64,000 bases of DNA, from assembly GCF_020539485.1 (NCBI RefSeq), contig NZ_JACDXU010000002.1:496001-560000 (forward strand). Reading direction: 5' to 3'. The DNA is from Fulverythrobacter ferritrahens (GTDB lineage Bacteria > Pseudomonadota > Alphaproteobacteria > Sphingomonadales > Sphingomonadaceae). Both the position numbers and the translations under genes were made by a program. Of the stretch, positions 38,214 through 51,465 are shown in pieces. Numbering within the stretch: the stretch's first letter is position 1; every line of letters begins with the position of its first letter. The notes under the pieces are model-generated. The model was not told where the DNA came from and did no database searches. It saw nothing but the letters and a program-made list of their open reading frames with translations.

Positions 38214-39083
38214 TCAGTTCGGGCGCTTGAAGCCCGGTGATGCCTTGATTGCATCGATCTTCGCCCGCAAGCCCTTTGGCGGCAAAATTGCAAGTTCGCC
38301 GATGGCTTGCTGCCAGGCGACGGTGTTGTCCGTCATCATCGGCGCGATGTTGAGACCCGCCAATGTCTTGGCGGATTCCTGCATTTCAGCCGCACGGCGC
38401 AGGCCATGCACGATCATCCGGTCGAGATTGTAATCCGCCCGTTCGGTCCAGCTCACCTGTTTTTCGCTGGCGTCCAGCGAAGCGAGGACTTCATCAAGCA
38501 CGCCTGCGGAATCTGCGGCCAGCACCAGTTCGGCGGTCAGTGCCTCCAGCCCCTTGACCATTACCGAGCGGATCATCTTGATCGCGCTGGCGCGGCCCAC
38601 TTCATCGCCCACCACACGCGTATTGGCAAAGCCCAGCGCGTTGAGCATTCCCGTGGCGTCCTGCGCGGCGGCGCCCGCGATCAGCAGCGGAACGGACAGG
38701 GCCTGGGGATCGACCGGGGCCATCACCGCGACATCGACATAGCGCCCGCCTGCTTCCTCCACCATGGCGGCGGCCTGCCGCTTGGTCTCGGGCGAGACGG
38801 AGTTCATGTCGCACCAGATCGCGCCGGGGGACAGCCAGCGGGCATAGTCCGATGCGGCGGGAAGGGCGGAATCGGCGGTTACCAACGAGAGCACGATGGC
38901 GGCGCCTTCCAGTGCGGCCCGTGCATCCGCTGCCGGGGCAACTCCGCATTCGGGCATCAGGGCGCGGCGTTCCTCGTGAATGTCCCATCCGGTGGCGGCA
39001 CCGCTCCATTGCCCGGCGCGGGCAAAGGTCGAACCGGCTTCGCCAAAACCGATCAGGGACAGTCGGGGCAGGTGCGCACTCAT
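38214..39083 (-). CDS. DUF1932 / 6-phosphogluconate dehydrogenase-like NAD(P)-binding protein
   Basis: A 289-residue protein with an N-terminal beta-hydroxyacid dehydrogenase-type Rossmann domain ([14 protein letters not shown], then [23 protein letters not shown]) and a C-terminal DUF1932 helical domain ([17 protein letters not shown]). The conserved Lys in IKMIRS corresponds to the catalytic Lys of the superfamily. Relatives sit next to protocatechuate 4,5-cleavage genes in other sphingomonads, but their substrate is unsettled; an oxidation or reduction of a CHA-like hydroxy acid is possible. It is the first gene of the leftward lig operon. Confidence 0.82.
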   Translation of the reverse strand: MSAHLPRLSLIGFGEAGSTFARAGQWSGAATGWDIHEERRALMPECGVAPAADARAALEGAAIVLSLVTADSALPAASDYARWLSPGAIWCDMNSVSPETKRQAAAMVEEAGGRYVDVAVMAPVDPQALSVPLLIAGAAAQDATGMLNALGFANTRVVGDEVGRASAIKMIRSVMVKGLEALTAELVLAADSAGVLDEVLASLDASEKQVSWTERADYNLDRMIVHGLRRAAEMQESAKTLAGLNIAPMMTDNTVAWQQAIGELAILPPKGLRAKIDAIKASPGFKRPN

Positions 39084-39347
39084 GATTCGTATGTGCCGTT
39101 CCTCTCTGGCGGGCGATCTATCGAATGTATGTGTTACTTACAAGTTGAGGGGCAAGTTGAGGGGCAAGTCGGCGGACAAGTCCGCAGGCACCTCCATTCG
39201 CCCACCCAAGGCCATTCGCCCAAGCAAGGCTTGACGCGGGGCCGCTGCCGGATGCAAGCGCCGCCTTGCGTTTTATCGCCCGAGTGTATTTTCAACGCGG
39301 GTGGATTTTCAACCCAAGGGCACCATTTCCAAAAGGGAGAGCCGAAG
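39084..39347. promoter_or_regulatory. Divergent control region of the two lig operons
   Basis: These 264 bases lie between the leftward (DUF1932-ligJ-DUF2218-ligABC) and rightward (ligK-ligU-ligI) operons. They hold the 21-bp operator-like repeat at 39124, direct repeats AAGTTGAGGGGC (twice, about 39143-39166), two copies of CATTCGCCCA with ACCAAGGC/AGCAAGGC-type tails (about 39195-39231), and two copies of ATTTTCAAC (about 39286-39313) just before ligK. In SYK-6 a LysR-type protein (LigR) activates the equivalent operons; no such gene is in this window. Confidence 0.6.
39124..39144. promoter_or_regulatory. 21-bp operator-like inverted repeat between the lig operons
   Basis: The arms AATGTATGT and ACTTACAAG flank a 3-base spacer: same 9-3-9 layout and half-site (about ATTGTATGY) as at 8277-8297 and 23746-23766, but with more mismatches. 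It lies about 40 bases from the DUF1932 gene start. Confidence 0.5.
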
Positions 39348-40022
39348 ATGAGCGGAGTCGTCGTCCAGAATATCGAGCGTGCGGAACGCGAGGTGGTCGA
39401 AGGACTGGGCGCCTGCGGCGTCGCCACGGTGCATGAGTCGCAGGGCCGCACCGGCCTGCTCGCCAGCTATATGCGCCCGATCTATTCCGGCGCGCGCATC
39501 GGCGCTTCGGCCGTGACGATCAGCGTGCCCCCGGGCGACAATTACATGGTCCACGCCGCGATCGAGCAGTGCCGGGATGGCGACATTCTGGTGATCGCGC
39601 CGACTTCCCCTTGTGAAGACGGCTATTTCGGCGATCTTCTGGCCACCAGCGCGCAGGCGCGGGGCGTGAAGGGCCTGATCATCGACGCCGGCGTGCGCGA
39701 CGTGCGCGACCTGACCGAGATGGACTTCCCCGTCTGGTCCAAGCGCGTCTTCGCGCAGGGCACGATCAAGGCGAGCCTCGGCAGCGTGAACGTGCCGGTG
39801 GTCTGCGCCGGTGCCTATATCGAGCCGGGCGACGTGATCGTGGCCGATGATGACGGCGTCTGCGTGGTCAAGCGCGCCGATGCCGCCATGGTGCTGGAAA
39901 AGGCCCGCGCCCGCGAAGCCAATGAAGGTTCCAAGCGCCAACGACTCGCTTCGGGCGAACTGGGCCTCGACATGTACGGCTTCCGCCAGAAGCTGATCGA
40001 CATGGGCCTGAAGTGGATCTGA
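39348..40022 (+). CDS. ligK: 4-carboxy-4-hydroxy-2-oxoadipate aldolase LigK
   Basis: A 224-residue class II aldolase that splits CHA into pyruvate and oxaloacetate, the last pathway step; it also accepts HMG. It has the RraA-like fold: [37 protein letters not shown], then [26 protein letters not shown] with the Arg-Asp pair of the divalent-metal site, and [24 protein letters not shown]. The ATG at 39348 with AAGGGAGAG upstream is chosen; the same frame runs open far upstream but that part is antisense to the DUF1932 gene. One base separates its stop from ligU. Confidence 0.95.
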   Translation: MSGVVVQNIERAEREVVEGLGACGVATVHESQGRTGLLASYMRPIYSGARIGASAVTISVPPGDNYMVHAAIEQCRDGDILVIAPTSPCEDGYFGDLLATSAQARGVKGLIIDAGVRDVRDLTEMDFPVWSKRVFAQGTIKASLGSVNVPVVCAGAYIEPGDVIVADDDGVCVVKRADAAMVLEKARAREANEGSKRQRLASGELGLDMYGFRQKLIDMGLKWI

Positions 40023-40023
40023 C

Positions 40024-43363
<3,340 letters not shown>

Positions 43364-43518
43364 GGTTACGGGCTCTGCATGGAGGGCACGCAGAGATGGC
43401 TGGGCGTGGTTCCAAAGGCAAGGCGATTAGGCGGCTTGCCTTTGGGGCATGTAAGGATGTGCCGGTGAGGCGAAGCCCGCTCCTCCCCCGGAGGGAGAGG
43501 AGCATCGGGCAGAAACGC

Positions 43519-44823
43519 TTACTTGCCGGGCGTCAGCCGCAGCATCGCGCCTTCTTTCTCGTCCGTGAGAATGTAGAGATTGCCGTCCGGGCCCTGCCGC
43601 ACATCGCGCAGGCGCTGCTTGAGGTCCTGCAGCATCGCTTCCTGCTTGCCGGAAGGATTGCCCTTGGCATCGAATTCCACGCGGACCAGCGACTTGTTCA
43701 TCATGGCGATGATCAGATTGCCGTCCCAGCCGGGGAACTTGCGGCCGTGATAGAAGGTCAAATTGCCCGGATTGGACGAAGGCGGGCCCCAGACGGCCAG
43801 CGGATCGACAAAGCCTGCCTCGCCCTTGATGAACTTGGCGGGCGTATCGTCATAATGATGGCCCTGGGTGACATCCATCCAGCCGTAATTCTGGCCGCGC
43901 TGGATGCGGTTCAGCTCGTCGCCGCCGCGTGGGCCGAATTCGGTGGACCAGATCTCGCCGAAATCGGGATCGACCGTCAGGCCCGTGGGGTTGCGGTGGC
44001 CCGTGGTCCAGATTTCCGGCTTCCAGTCCTTGTCGCCAACATAGGGATTGTCATCCGGCACGGAGCCGTCATCGTTGAGGCGCAGGATCTTGCCGAAATG
44101 ATTGTCGGACTTCTGCGCCATTTCGCCATAATTGCGCTCGCCGCTGGCGATGAAGAGGTATCCTTCGCCGTCAAAGGCCATGCGCCCGCCATAGCTGCCA
44201 TAGACCGGACCCTGGCCGCAGCATCGGGCCGGCACCGGCTCCTTGCCGAACCAGGCATCGGCCACGAAAATGTCCTTCACGTCGGACAATTGGTGGCTAC
44301 CGTCCCACTTGGCGCGCAGAACGGCCAGGGTGGTGTTCTTCGGATCGGCCGGATCGGCCTTGGAATAGCTGAGATAGATCAGGCGATTCTTCGCGAAATT
44401 GGGGTGCAGCACCACGTCCATCAGCCCGGCGAGGCCGACATTATAGATTTCCGGCAGGCCCGCGATCGGCGTGGGATCCAGCACACCGGCCTTGCTGACG
44501 ATGCGCAGGCGGCCCGGCCGCTCGGTCACCAGCATGTCGCCACCTGGCAGGAAGGCCATGCCCCAGGGGCGTTCCAGCCCCTTGGTGACGACTTCCACAT
44601 GGACCTTGGCCTTTTCGGTCTGGAAATCCCACGGACCTGCCCCCAGCGGAGTGGGCAGGAAAGCGCTGGGCGCGGGCTTGGGCGCATCGCCTTCATTCTC
44701 GGAAGGGGCTGCCGGAGCTGCCGGAGCGGCGGGGGGCGCAGGCGTAGTATCGTTTTGCGCCGCAACCATCGCGCCCGTGCAGGCAAGCGCGGCACCCATT
44801 GCCAGACCAATGACCCGTTTCAT
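43519..44823 (-). CDS. PQQ-dependent aldose sugar dehydrogenase-like protein (secreted)
   Basis: A 434-residue soluble glucose dehydrogenase (GSDH/YliI-like). The signal (MKRVIGLAMGAALACTGAMVAAQ) is followed by a Pro/Ala linker (about 24-55), then a 6-bladed propeller: GLERPWGMAFLPGGDMLVTERPGRL, GLAGLMDVVLHPNF, the Cys-Cys segment ARCCGQGPVYGSYGGRMAF, TGHRNPTGLTVDP and STEFGPRGGDELNRIQRGQNYGW, which hold PQQ and calcium ligands. It would oxidise an aldose in the periplasm. GAGGGGAATATC precedes the ATG at 44823. With the PQQ alcohol dehydrogenase at 16895 it implies PQQ supply elsewhere in the genome. Confidence 0.9.
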   Translation of the reverse strand: MKRVIGLAMGAALACTGAMVAAQNDTTPAPPAAPAAPAAPSENEGDAPKPAPSAFLPTPLGAGPWDFQTEKAKVHVEVVTKGLERPWGMAFLPGGDMLVTERPGRLRIVSKAGVLDPTPIAGLPEIYNVGLAGLMDVVLHPNFAKNRLIYLSYSKADPADPKNTTLAVLRAKWDGSHQLSDVKDIFVADAWFGKEPVPARCCGQGPVYGSYGGRMAFDGEGYLFIASGERNYGEMAQKSDNHFGKILRLNDDGSVPDDNPYVGDKDWKPEIWTTGHRNPTGLTVDPDFGEIWSTEFGPRGGDELNRIQRGQNYGWMDVTQGHHYDDTPAKFIKGEAGFVDPLAVWGPPSSNPGNLTFYHGRKFPGWDGNLIIAMMNKSLVRVEFDAKGNPSGKQEAMLQDLKQRLRDVRQGPDGNLYILTDEKEGAMLRLTPGK

Positions 44824-45006
44824 GATATTCCCCTCATCCCAGCCCGGACCGGTTATTGCCCCCGTCCGGCATTTGCGTGCGAACGGCCCGCTGCTGCGCG
44901 GTGCCTTATGCGCTCTCATTAAGCCTTTGGAGCGGCGCGCACAATCGGGGGATTGAAGGGGAATTGCAGAATTGAGAGGCGGGCGCGCCGCCCCCAGTTC
45001 AGTCCA

Positions 45007-45969
45007 TCAGCCTTCGGTGTGCTTCACCGCGCTGATCTTCGTGCCGAAGCGGCCATGCTTGCGATAGCGGACCATCCATTTGTCCATGAACAGATCCAGC
45101 GGCTTGGGCACGACGCCCAGCGCCTTGAGGCCCGGCAGCTTGCCGGAAGGAACACTGCCCGATTTGAGCATGATCCACTGATCGCGATTCATCGGCGTGC
45201 CGGGCAGGGCGGCGAACAGCGCGGACATCGCATCGGGCATATCCAGCAGCAGGGGGCTGCGTTCCTGTCCCTTGGCGATCATGCGGTGAAGCTGGCCCAT
45301 GGTGATCGCTTCGGGACCGGCGATCTCATAGGTCTTGCCGCCATGCGTCTTCGGATCGCCCAGCGCATTGCCGATGGCCTGCGCGGCATCGTCCACCCAC
45401 AGCGGCTGCACCTTCGCCTCCGGTCCGAACACCGGCAGGACCGGGAAAGCGGAAATCAGCCCGGCAAACAGGTTCACGAACTTGTCGTCTTCGGCAAACA
45501 GCACGCCGGGGCGGATGATCGTGGCCTTCGGGAAGGCGGCGATCACGGCGGCTTCGCCTTCCGCCTTGGTGCGGGCATAGGCAGCTTCGGAGGCGGCATC
45601 GGCGCCCAGCGCGGAAACCAGCACGAAGCTTTCCAGCCCCGCTTCGGCGGCGGCCTGCGCGGCAGTGCCGGCGCCCTTGGCCTGAATGGAAGCCAGATTG
45701 CCGCTGAAGGAACCGACCAGATAGATGGCGGCATCCGCCCCGGTCAGCACCGCGCGAATGGTGTCAGGCTTGGTCACATCGCAGGCGACGAACTGGATCT
45801 GGCCCAGATTGCCCAGCGGCTTCAGCTTGTAGGCGCGTTCCGGGTGGCGGCTGGCGATGCGCAGGCGTGCGCCGCGTGCCAGCAGATCCTGCGCCAGATG
45901 CGTGCCAACAAAGCCCGTGCCGCCCAGCAGCACTACCAGTTTTCCGTTCAGCGGGTCGCGTTTCGCCAT
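45007..45969 (-). CDS. NAD(P)-binding epimerase-like protein (complex I NDUFA9 subfamily)
   Basis: A 320-residue atypical/extended SDR. VVLLGGTGFVGTHLAQDLLARGARLRIASRHPE gives the nucleotide-binding motif; ATIIRPGVLFAEDDKFVNLFAGLI and VQPLWVDDAAQAIGNAL follow the pattern of the NDUFA9/39-kDa subunit and related bacterial proteins. YARTKAEGE holds a Tyr-x3-Lys. It may be a membrane-associated quinone- or lipid-related reductase; activity is not known. The ATG at 45969 is preferred; the frame upstream is open but antisense to the SnoaL-like gene. Confidence 0.82.
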   Translation of the reverse strand: MAKRDPLNGKLVVLLGGTGFVGTHLAQDLLARGARLRIASRHPERAYKLKPLGNLGQIQFVACDVTKPDTIRAVLTGADAAIYLVGSFSGNLASIQAKGAGTAAQAAAEAGLESFVLVSALGADAASEAAYARTKAEGEAAVIAAFPKATIIRPGVLFAEDDKFVNLFAGLISAFPVLPVFGPEAKVQPLWVDDAAQAIGNALGDPKTHGGKTYEIAGPEAITMGQLHRMIAKGQERSPLLLDMPDAMSALFAALPGTPMNRDQWIMLKSGSVPSGKLPGLKALGVVPKPLDLFMDKWMVRYRKHGRFGTKISAVKHTEG

Positions 45970-46113
45970 GCCAGTACCGTTTGCCTTTGCCTGCGAGTCC
46001 AGTTTCGCGCCCGGCAATGCAACAAGCGCCGCTTCCCCGCAAGCACGCGATTGCGCCGGCGCTTTCCATATTCGGATAGCGCGGCGATAGTGTGAAAAAG
46101 GGGAGAGAAGCCA

Positions 46114-46926
46114 ATGCTCGATTACGCAGCCTATGTGGGCCTGTTCAACACCGGCGATGATGAGGAAGTGATCCGGCGCTTCTATGCCGATGATTGCGTG
46201 ATGCTGAGCGCCAGCGGCGCGCGCCATGGCAAGCAGGGGCTGCGCGAATTCCTGGCCTGGGCGCATGACGGCGTGCGTGAAGTGATCCGCCCGCAGGCGG
46301 TGATTTCGGACGAAAGACTGCTGTTTGCCGAAGTGGACATGGATTTCCACGCCAGCAAGGAACGGCCCGATTTCCCTTTCGGCCCCATGTTCCCCGGCGA
46401 TCTCATCACGGTGAAGTTCTTCGCCAGCTATCGCCTGGACGATCACGGCAAGATCGTGGAGCTGAAGACCATGGTCTGGCCACCCGAACAGGGGGTCAGC
46501 AAGCTGCCGCGCCTTGGCGCCCATGCCAGCCAGATCGCGGCCTTCCGGGCCTATGGCGCGGCTTTTTCGGCGGCGGATTTCGTTCGCTGGCCCAAATTCT
46601 ACACTGACGATGTCGTGTTCAGCCTCCACTCCTTCGGTACGTTCGAAGGCAAGCAGGCCATTGTCGATTTCTACCGCCCGGTGTTTCAGGACATTCGCGA
46701 GGAAGTGATCTTCGAAAGCATCGAGGCCAGCGATCATCATATCCGCGCCGTGGCCACCAGCCGTTTCACGGCCCTGCGCGATGCGCCCGATTGCGTGCTG
46801 GGGCCCATGCGCAAGGGCGATGTGATCATCGCCCCGGTGATCGCCCAATATACGCTGCGCGACGGGCTGATCTGCCGCATCGAAGTGACCCGCAACGGTG
46901 AACGCGGCTATGAACCGGCTGCTTGA
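46114..46926 (+). CDS. Tandem SnoaL/NTF2-like two-domain protein
   Basis: A 270-residue protein made of two SnoaL/NTF2-like units: residues about 1-125 (LDYAAYVGLFNTGDDEEVIRRFYADDCVMLSASG, GKIVELKTMVWP) and about 140-265 (IAAFRAYGAAFSAADFVRWPKFYTDDVVFSLHSFGTFEG, DGLICRIEVTRNGE). Most SnoaL proteins are single units that dimerise; here the dimer seems fused. GGGGAGAG precedes the ATG. It diverges from the epimerase-like gene. The function is unknown. Confidence 0.8.
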   Translation: MLDYAAYVGLFNTGDDEEVIRRFYADDCVMLSASGARHGKQGLREFLAWAHDGVREVIRPQAVISDERLLFAEVDMDFHASKERPDFPFGPMFPGDLITVKFFASYRLDDHGKIVELKTMVWPPEQGVSKLPRLGAHASQIAAFRAYGAAFSAADFVRWPKFYTDDVVFSLHSFGTFEGKQAIVDFYRPVFQDIREEVIFESIEASDHHIRAVATSRFTALRDAPDCVLGPMRKGDVIIAPVIAQYTLRDGLICRIEVTRNGERGYEPAA

Positions 46927-46982
46927 TGCGACACCGGTTGCGACATAGCGGGCGGACAAAATGCCCAATGGCACAGCTCAGC

Positions 46983-47012
46983 TTGCCATTCGGCCCCTGC
47001 TTCCTACATAAT
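46983..47012 (+). promoter_or_regulatory. Likely ftsH promoter
   Basis: TTGCCA at 46983-46988, an 18-base spacer and CATAAT at 47007-47012, 27 bases before the ftsH ATG. No heat-shock sigma-32 box was recognised. Confidence 0.4.
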
Positions 47013-47038
47013 CGGAAGTTGAAAGGCAGGACTTACCG

Positions 47039-49000
<1,962 letters not shown>

Positions 49001-49048
49001 TTCACTTCGCTCGCTCCACCCCCGCGGGTGGGGCGAGCCGGGCCACTA

Positions 49049-49081
49049 AAGCGGCGGGTGGGGAAACCCTGCCCGCCGCTT
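49049..49081 (+). terminator. Hairpin after ftsH
   Basis: AAGCGGCGGGTGGGG, AAA, CCCTGCCCGCCGCTT forms a long, nearly perfect stem 49 bases past the ftsH stop. A weaker hairpin (GCTCCACCCCCGCGGGTGGG) precedes it at about 49012. It has few Ts after it. Confidence 0.65.
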
Positions 49082-49153
49082 GTCCGTTAAAGGCAGGGGC
49101 GGGACGTGCCTGCCCTGTCAAAAATCCCGAACAGACCCACAAGGGAGAATGCG

Positions 49154-49414
49154 ATGAAGAAGCTGATTCTTGCCGCCCCGATCCTTGCACTGGCGCTGGC
49201 CGCCTGCTCGCAGGAAACGGAAGACAAGGCCGATACGGCGCTGGATCAGGCGGGCGATACCGCCGAAGCCATGGGCGACACGGTCGGCTCCGCGGCGGAA
49301 GATGCCTCACAGGGCGTGGAACAGGCCATTGATGCGGCGGAAGATGCCGCCAGCGATGCTTCCGACGATGTGCATGACGCTGTGAACGACAAGACTCCCG
49401 CTTCAGCCGAGTAA
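49154..49414 (+). CDS. Small acidic lipoprotein
   Basis: An 86-residue protein with a lipobox (ILALALAAC, Cys at 18), preceded by AAGGGAGAA. The mature 68 residues are Ala/Asp/Glu-rich and strongly helical with 7- and 11-residue spacing (ADTALDQAGDTAEAMGDTVGSAAEDASQ...), like the entericidin or LEA/apolipoprotein-type envelope proteins. It is probably anchored to a membrane and stress-related. I recognise no named family. Confidence 0.8.
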   Translation: MKKLILAAPILALALAACSQETEDKADTALDQAGDTAEAMGDTVGSAAEDASQGVEQAIDAAEDAASDASDDVHDAVNDKTPASAE

Positions 49415-49450
49415 TCCGCGCGCGGGCATTCGATTGCCCTTGCTGCTATT

Positions 49451-49541
49451 ACGTCATTGCGAGGGCGGAAGGCCCCGTGGCAATCCAGCGATGCACATTG
49501 CCTCTGGATTGCCGCGCGGCTTCGCCGCTCGCAATGACGAG
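49451..49541. repeat. Palindromic repeat pair, GTCATTGCGAG family
   Basis: CGTCATTGCGAGGGCGGAAG on the left and TCGCCGCTCGCAATGACGA on the right, with complementary GGCAATCCAG and CTGGATTGCC inside. Same family as 20379 and 52694. It lies in the 450-base gene-free gap before the ParA-like gene (49415-49867). Confidence 0.8.
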
Positions 49542-49564
49542 CAATTCTTAACGAAGGCTGGGCC

Positions 49565-49871
49565 CTAGGCGGCGTGGACAAATTCCAAAGTTAACGGCCG
49601 GCCGCTTTCGGCGGGCTCATGCGAGCGCAGGAACGACCGGATTGGGGTGGTTGGCGGGACCGCTCTGACCCGTCATGCTGAACTTGTTTCAGGATCCATT
49701 TGACCGGATTGAGCGGCAGTCCGTGGGGAGAAATGGATGCTGAAACAAGTTCAGGATGACGATAGTGCAAACGTCCGCAATGTTGTCGCGTCCGGAATGG
49801 CAGCTTTTGGGCCAAAAATGGCCTGGCAGCGGACTTTGAGGCGCACGATTGAATTGGTCCACGCCGCCTAG
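49565..49871. mobile_element. MITE-like element with CTAG target duplication, ending in the ParA-like gene
   Basis: A 307-bp unit bounded by facing ends: CTAGGCGGCGTGGACAAATTC-like at 49565-49585 and its complement (with one mismatch) at 49851-49871. The outer CTAG on both sides fits the YTAR target duplication of IS5-family transposases. There is no coding sequence, so it would need a transposase from elsewhere. A GTCATGCTGAAC repeat pair sits inside. The right-hand CTAG supplies the TAG stop codon of the ParA-like gene. Length, ends and target fit a MITE; the parent IS is not in the window. Confidence 0.6.
49671..49761. repeat. Palindromic repeat pair, GTCATGCTGAAC family
   Basis: CGTCATGCTGAACTTGTTTC at the left and TGAAACAAGTTCAGGATGAC at the right pair end to end, with complementary ATCCATTT and AAATGGAT inside. 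It is nested in the MITE-like element; a second copy is at 50758. Confidence 0.8.
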
Positions 49872-50611
49872 CTCGCCCCCAAATCTTCGAGCTTCGCCTC
49901 TATTGCTTGCCACAATTCGGCAAAGGCCACGGCGCCGGGCGAAGTGGGGGCGAAGCTGCCCAGCGGCGCCTGCCGTTCCGCCACCTGTTCGATCGCGCTG
50001 CTCATCGGGATGACCGGCCAGTCCGGCATGCCTGCCCGAAGCTGCTTGTGCAGGCCCCGGCGTGCATCGAGCATGGATAGGACCGGCAGGATCGGGGGAT
50101 GCTGCTTGTGGTTGGCAGCCAGTTCCTTGCGAATCGCCTGCAATGCCCGCTGTGACAGGGGCGAGGGTGGCAGCGGCACGATCACAACATCCGCCGCGCG
50201 GATCACCTGGGCGGAAATCTCGTTCAGCACGGGAGGGCAGTCCAGAACGATGCGCTCATATTTTCCGGACAATTCCGCCGCCAGCTTTGCCAGCCGCTTC
50301 TTCTTGCCCAGCGCCAGCAGGCTGTGCTCCAGCCCGCGCAGGCTGTCATCGGCGGGCAACAGGTCCAGCCCCCAATAGCCGCTGGGCAGGATCATCGCCT
50401 CCGCATCTTCCTTGCCGCGGAAGATGGTGACGGCGCCCTTTTTCTTCGTCTTGGGTTCCACCCCGAACAGAAAGGCCGCTCCGCCTGAGGGGTCGAGATC
50501 CCACAACAGGGTGCGCTTCTCTCCGATCACGGCGGATTGCCAAGCCAGATTGGCGGCGATGGTGGTTTTGCCCACGCCCCCCTTCACGCTGTAAACGGCA
50601 ATCACGGCCAT
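49868..50611 (-). CDS. ParA/MinD-family ATPase
   Basis: A 247-residue deviant Walker ATPase: AVYSVKGGVGKTTIAANLAWQ (deviant Walker A), LLWDLDPSGGAAFLFG (A' motif) and YERIVLDCPPVLNEI (Walker B). Such proteins place DNA, plasmids or protein complexes by ATP-driven dimerisation. No parB or centromere-like repeat lies beside it, so it is an orphan, possibly linked to envelope or chemotaxis positioning. Its TAG stop is formed by the end of the MITE-like element, so the original C-terminus may have differed by a few residues; LEDLGAS looks complete in length. Confidence 0.88.
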   Translation of the reverse strand: MAVIAVYSVKGGVGKTTIAANLAWQSAVIGEKRTLLWDLDPSGGAAFLFGVEPKTKKKGAVTIFRGKEDAEAMILPSGYWGLDLLPADDSLRGLEHSLLALGKKKRLAKLAAELSGKYERIVLDCPPVLNEISAQVIRAADVVIVPLPPSPLSQRALQAIRKELAANHKQHPPILPVLSMLDARRGLHKQLRAGMPDWPVIPMSSAIEQVAERQAPLGSFAPTSPGAVAFAELWQAIEAKLEDLGAS

Positions 50612-50910
50612 GTCGTTCTCCCCCTGCGGCGATGCAGGAGAATACTTTGTTACACTTCGGTGACACTATTCAAGCAGGATGGATGAGCAGTCACGCGCCG
50701 GTCATGGGAAGTGGGGCCATTGAACACTTCGGTTGCCAGACATGTTGCGGCCGCCTTCGTCATGCTGAACCTGTTTCAGCACCGATCTCTCCCCACAATC
50801 AGCAGCCCGATCAGGAGAAATGGGCCCTGAAACAAGTTCAGGGTGACGGTTGGGCAGCATTATCGACCACCTCTGCCATCGCGCTTGAACCGAATGTTAT
50901 AGCCAAAGCA
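50612..50910. other. Gene-free gap between the ParA-like gene and rpoZ
   Basis: No gene is seen in this gap. It holds the ParA-like gene's leader (near 50612-50660), one GTCATGCTGAAC repeat pair at 50758-50849 and spacer before the rpoZ terminator. Confidence 0.6.
50758..50849. repeat. Palindromic repeat pair, GTCATGCTGAAC family
   Basis: CGTCATGCTGAACCTGTTTC and TGAAACAAGTTCAGGGTGACG face each other across about 50 bases. It is a second copy of the element at 49671. Confidence 0.8.
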
Positions 50911-50940
50911 AAAGGGCCGCACCTTGCGGTGCAGCCCTTT
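50911..50940 (-). terminator. rpoZ terminator
   Basis: AAAGGGC-C-GCACC, TTGC, GGTGC-A-GCCCTTT, with TTTGC on the minus strand; 28 bases past the rpoZ stop. Confidence 0.85.
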
Positions 50941-50967
50941 GATCGTGGCAATCTTCGGTGGGGAAGA

Positions 50968-51312
50968 TCAGCCGTCGTAATCGGCGCCGATCGAGGTCGA
51001 GCGGGTCGGGGCGGCGGCGGTGATGCGCAGCGCCTCGGCCGACTGGCTCAGCGAACCGATTTCGTCCGCTTCATCCTCATCGTCAGGCAGGACGCGCTGC
51101 AGCGACTGGGTGAGCGATTCCTTGAGGTCGCGGGGGCGGACGGTCTCTTCCGCGATTTCGCGCAGGGCGACCACCGGGTTCTTGTCCCGGTCGCGATCGA
51201 CAGTCAGCTCCGCACCGCCGGAAATCTCGCGCGCACGCTGCGCTGCAAGCAGGACGAGATCGAAACGGTTGGGAACCTTGTCGACGCAATCTTCGACGGT
51301 AACGCGCGCCAT
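50968..51312 (-). CDS. rpoZ: RNA polymerase omega subunit RpoZ
   Basis: A 114-residue omega subunit that helps assemble RNA polymerase by holding the beta-prime chain. [58 protein letters not shown] is the conserved core. The C-terminal 50 residues (acidic [10 protein letters not shown], then a low-complexity tail) are longer than in E. coli but normal for alphaproteobacteria. The ATG at 51312 with CTGGAGTG upstream is chosen; a longer open frame upstream is antisense to the phospholipase D-type gene. Confidence 0.97.
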   Translation of the reverse strand: MARVTVEDCVDKVPNRFDLVLLAAQRAREISGGAELTVDRDRDKNPVVALREIAEETVRPRDLKESLTQSLQRVLPDDEDEADEIGSLSQSAEALRITAAAPTRSTSIGADYDG

Positions 51313-51465
51313 AGGGCACTCCAGTGAAAATGAATCTGCCGGGAAAGCTCCGCAATTAGGTTCAGGGGCGCCGGAAGTCAAGGAAATGCCGCCCGAGCGC
51401 CCCGCCGCCCGGCCGCAGCGGGGCGGGGACGGGGCGGGGGGCGGGCTTGCCCCTGCCGGGCCACT

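Noticed and set aside
39143-39235. Possible CRISPR-like short repeats in the lig control region
   Set aside because: There are only two or three imperfect copies of each short repeat, without evenly sized spacers; they are better seen as regulator sites or slippage.
38307-39347. N-terminal extension of LigK to 571 residues
   Set aside because: The added part is antisense to the DUF1932 gene and crosses the operator region; the ATG at 39348 with AAGGGAGAG gives the correct LigK length.
45970-46974. N-terminal extension of the epimerase-like protein to 655 residues
   Set aside because: The extension is antisense to the SnoaL-like gene at 46114; the Rossmann motif is at the start of the short form, as usual.
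49565-50967. A partition locus (parAB/parS) around the ParA-like gene
   Set aside because: No ParB gene or parS-like 16-mer is nearby; the repeats here are REP-type and MITE ends.
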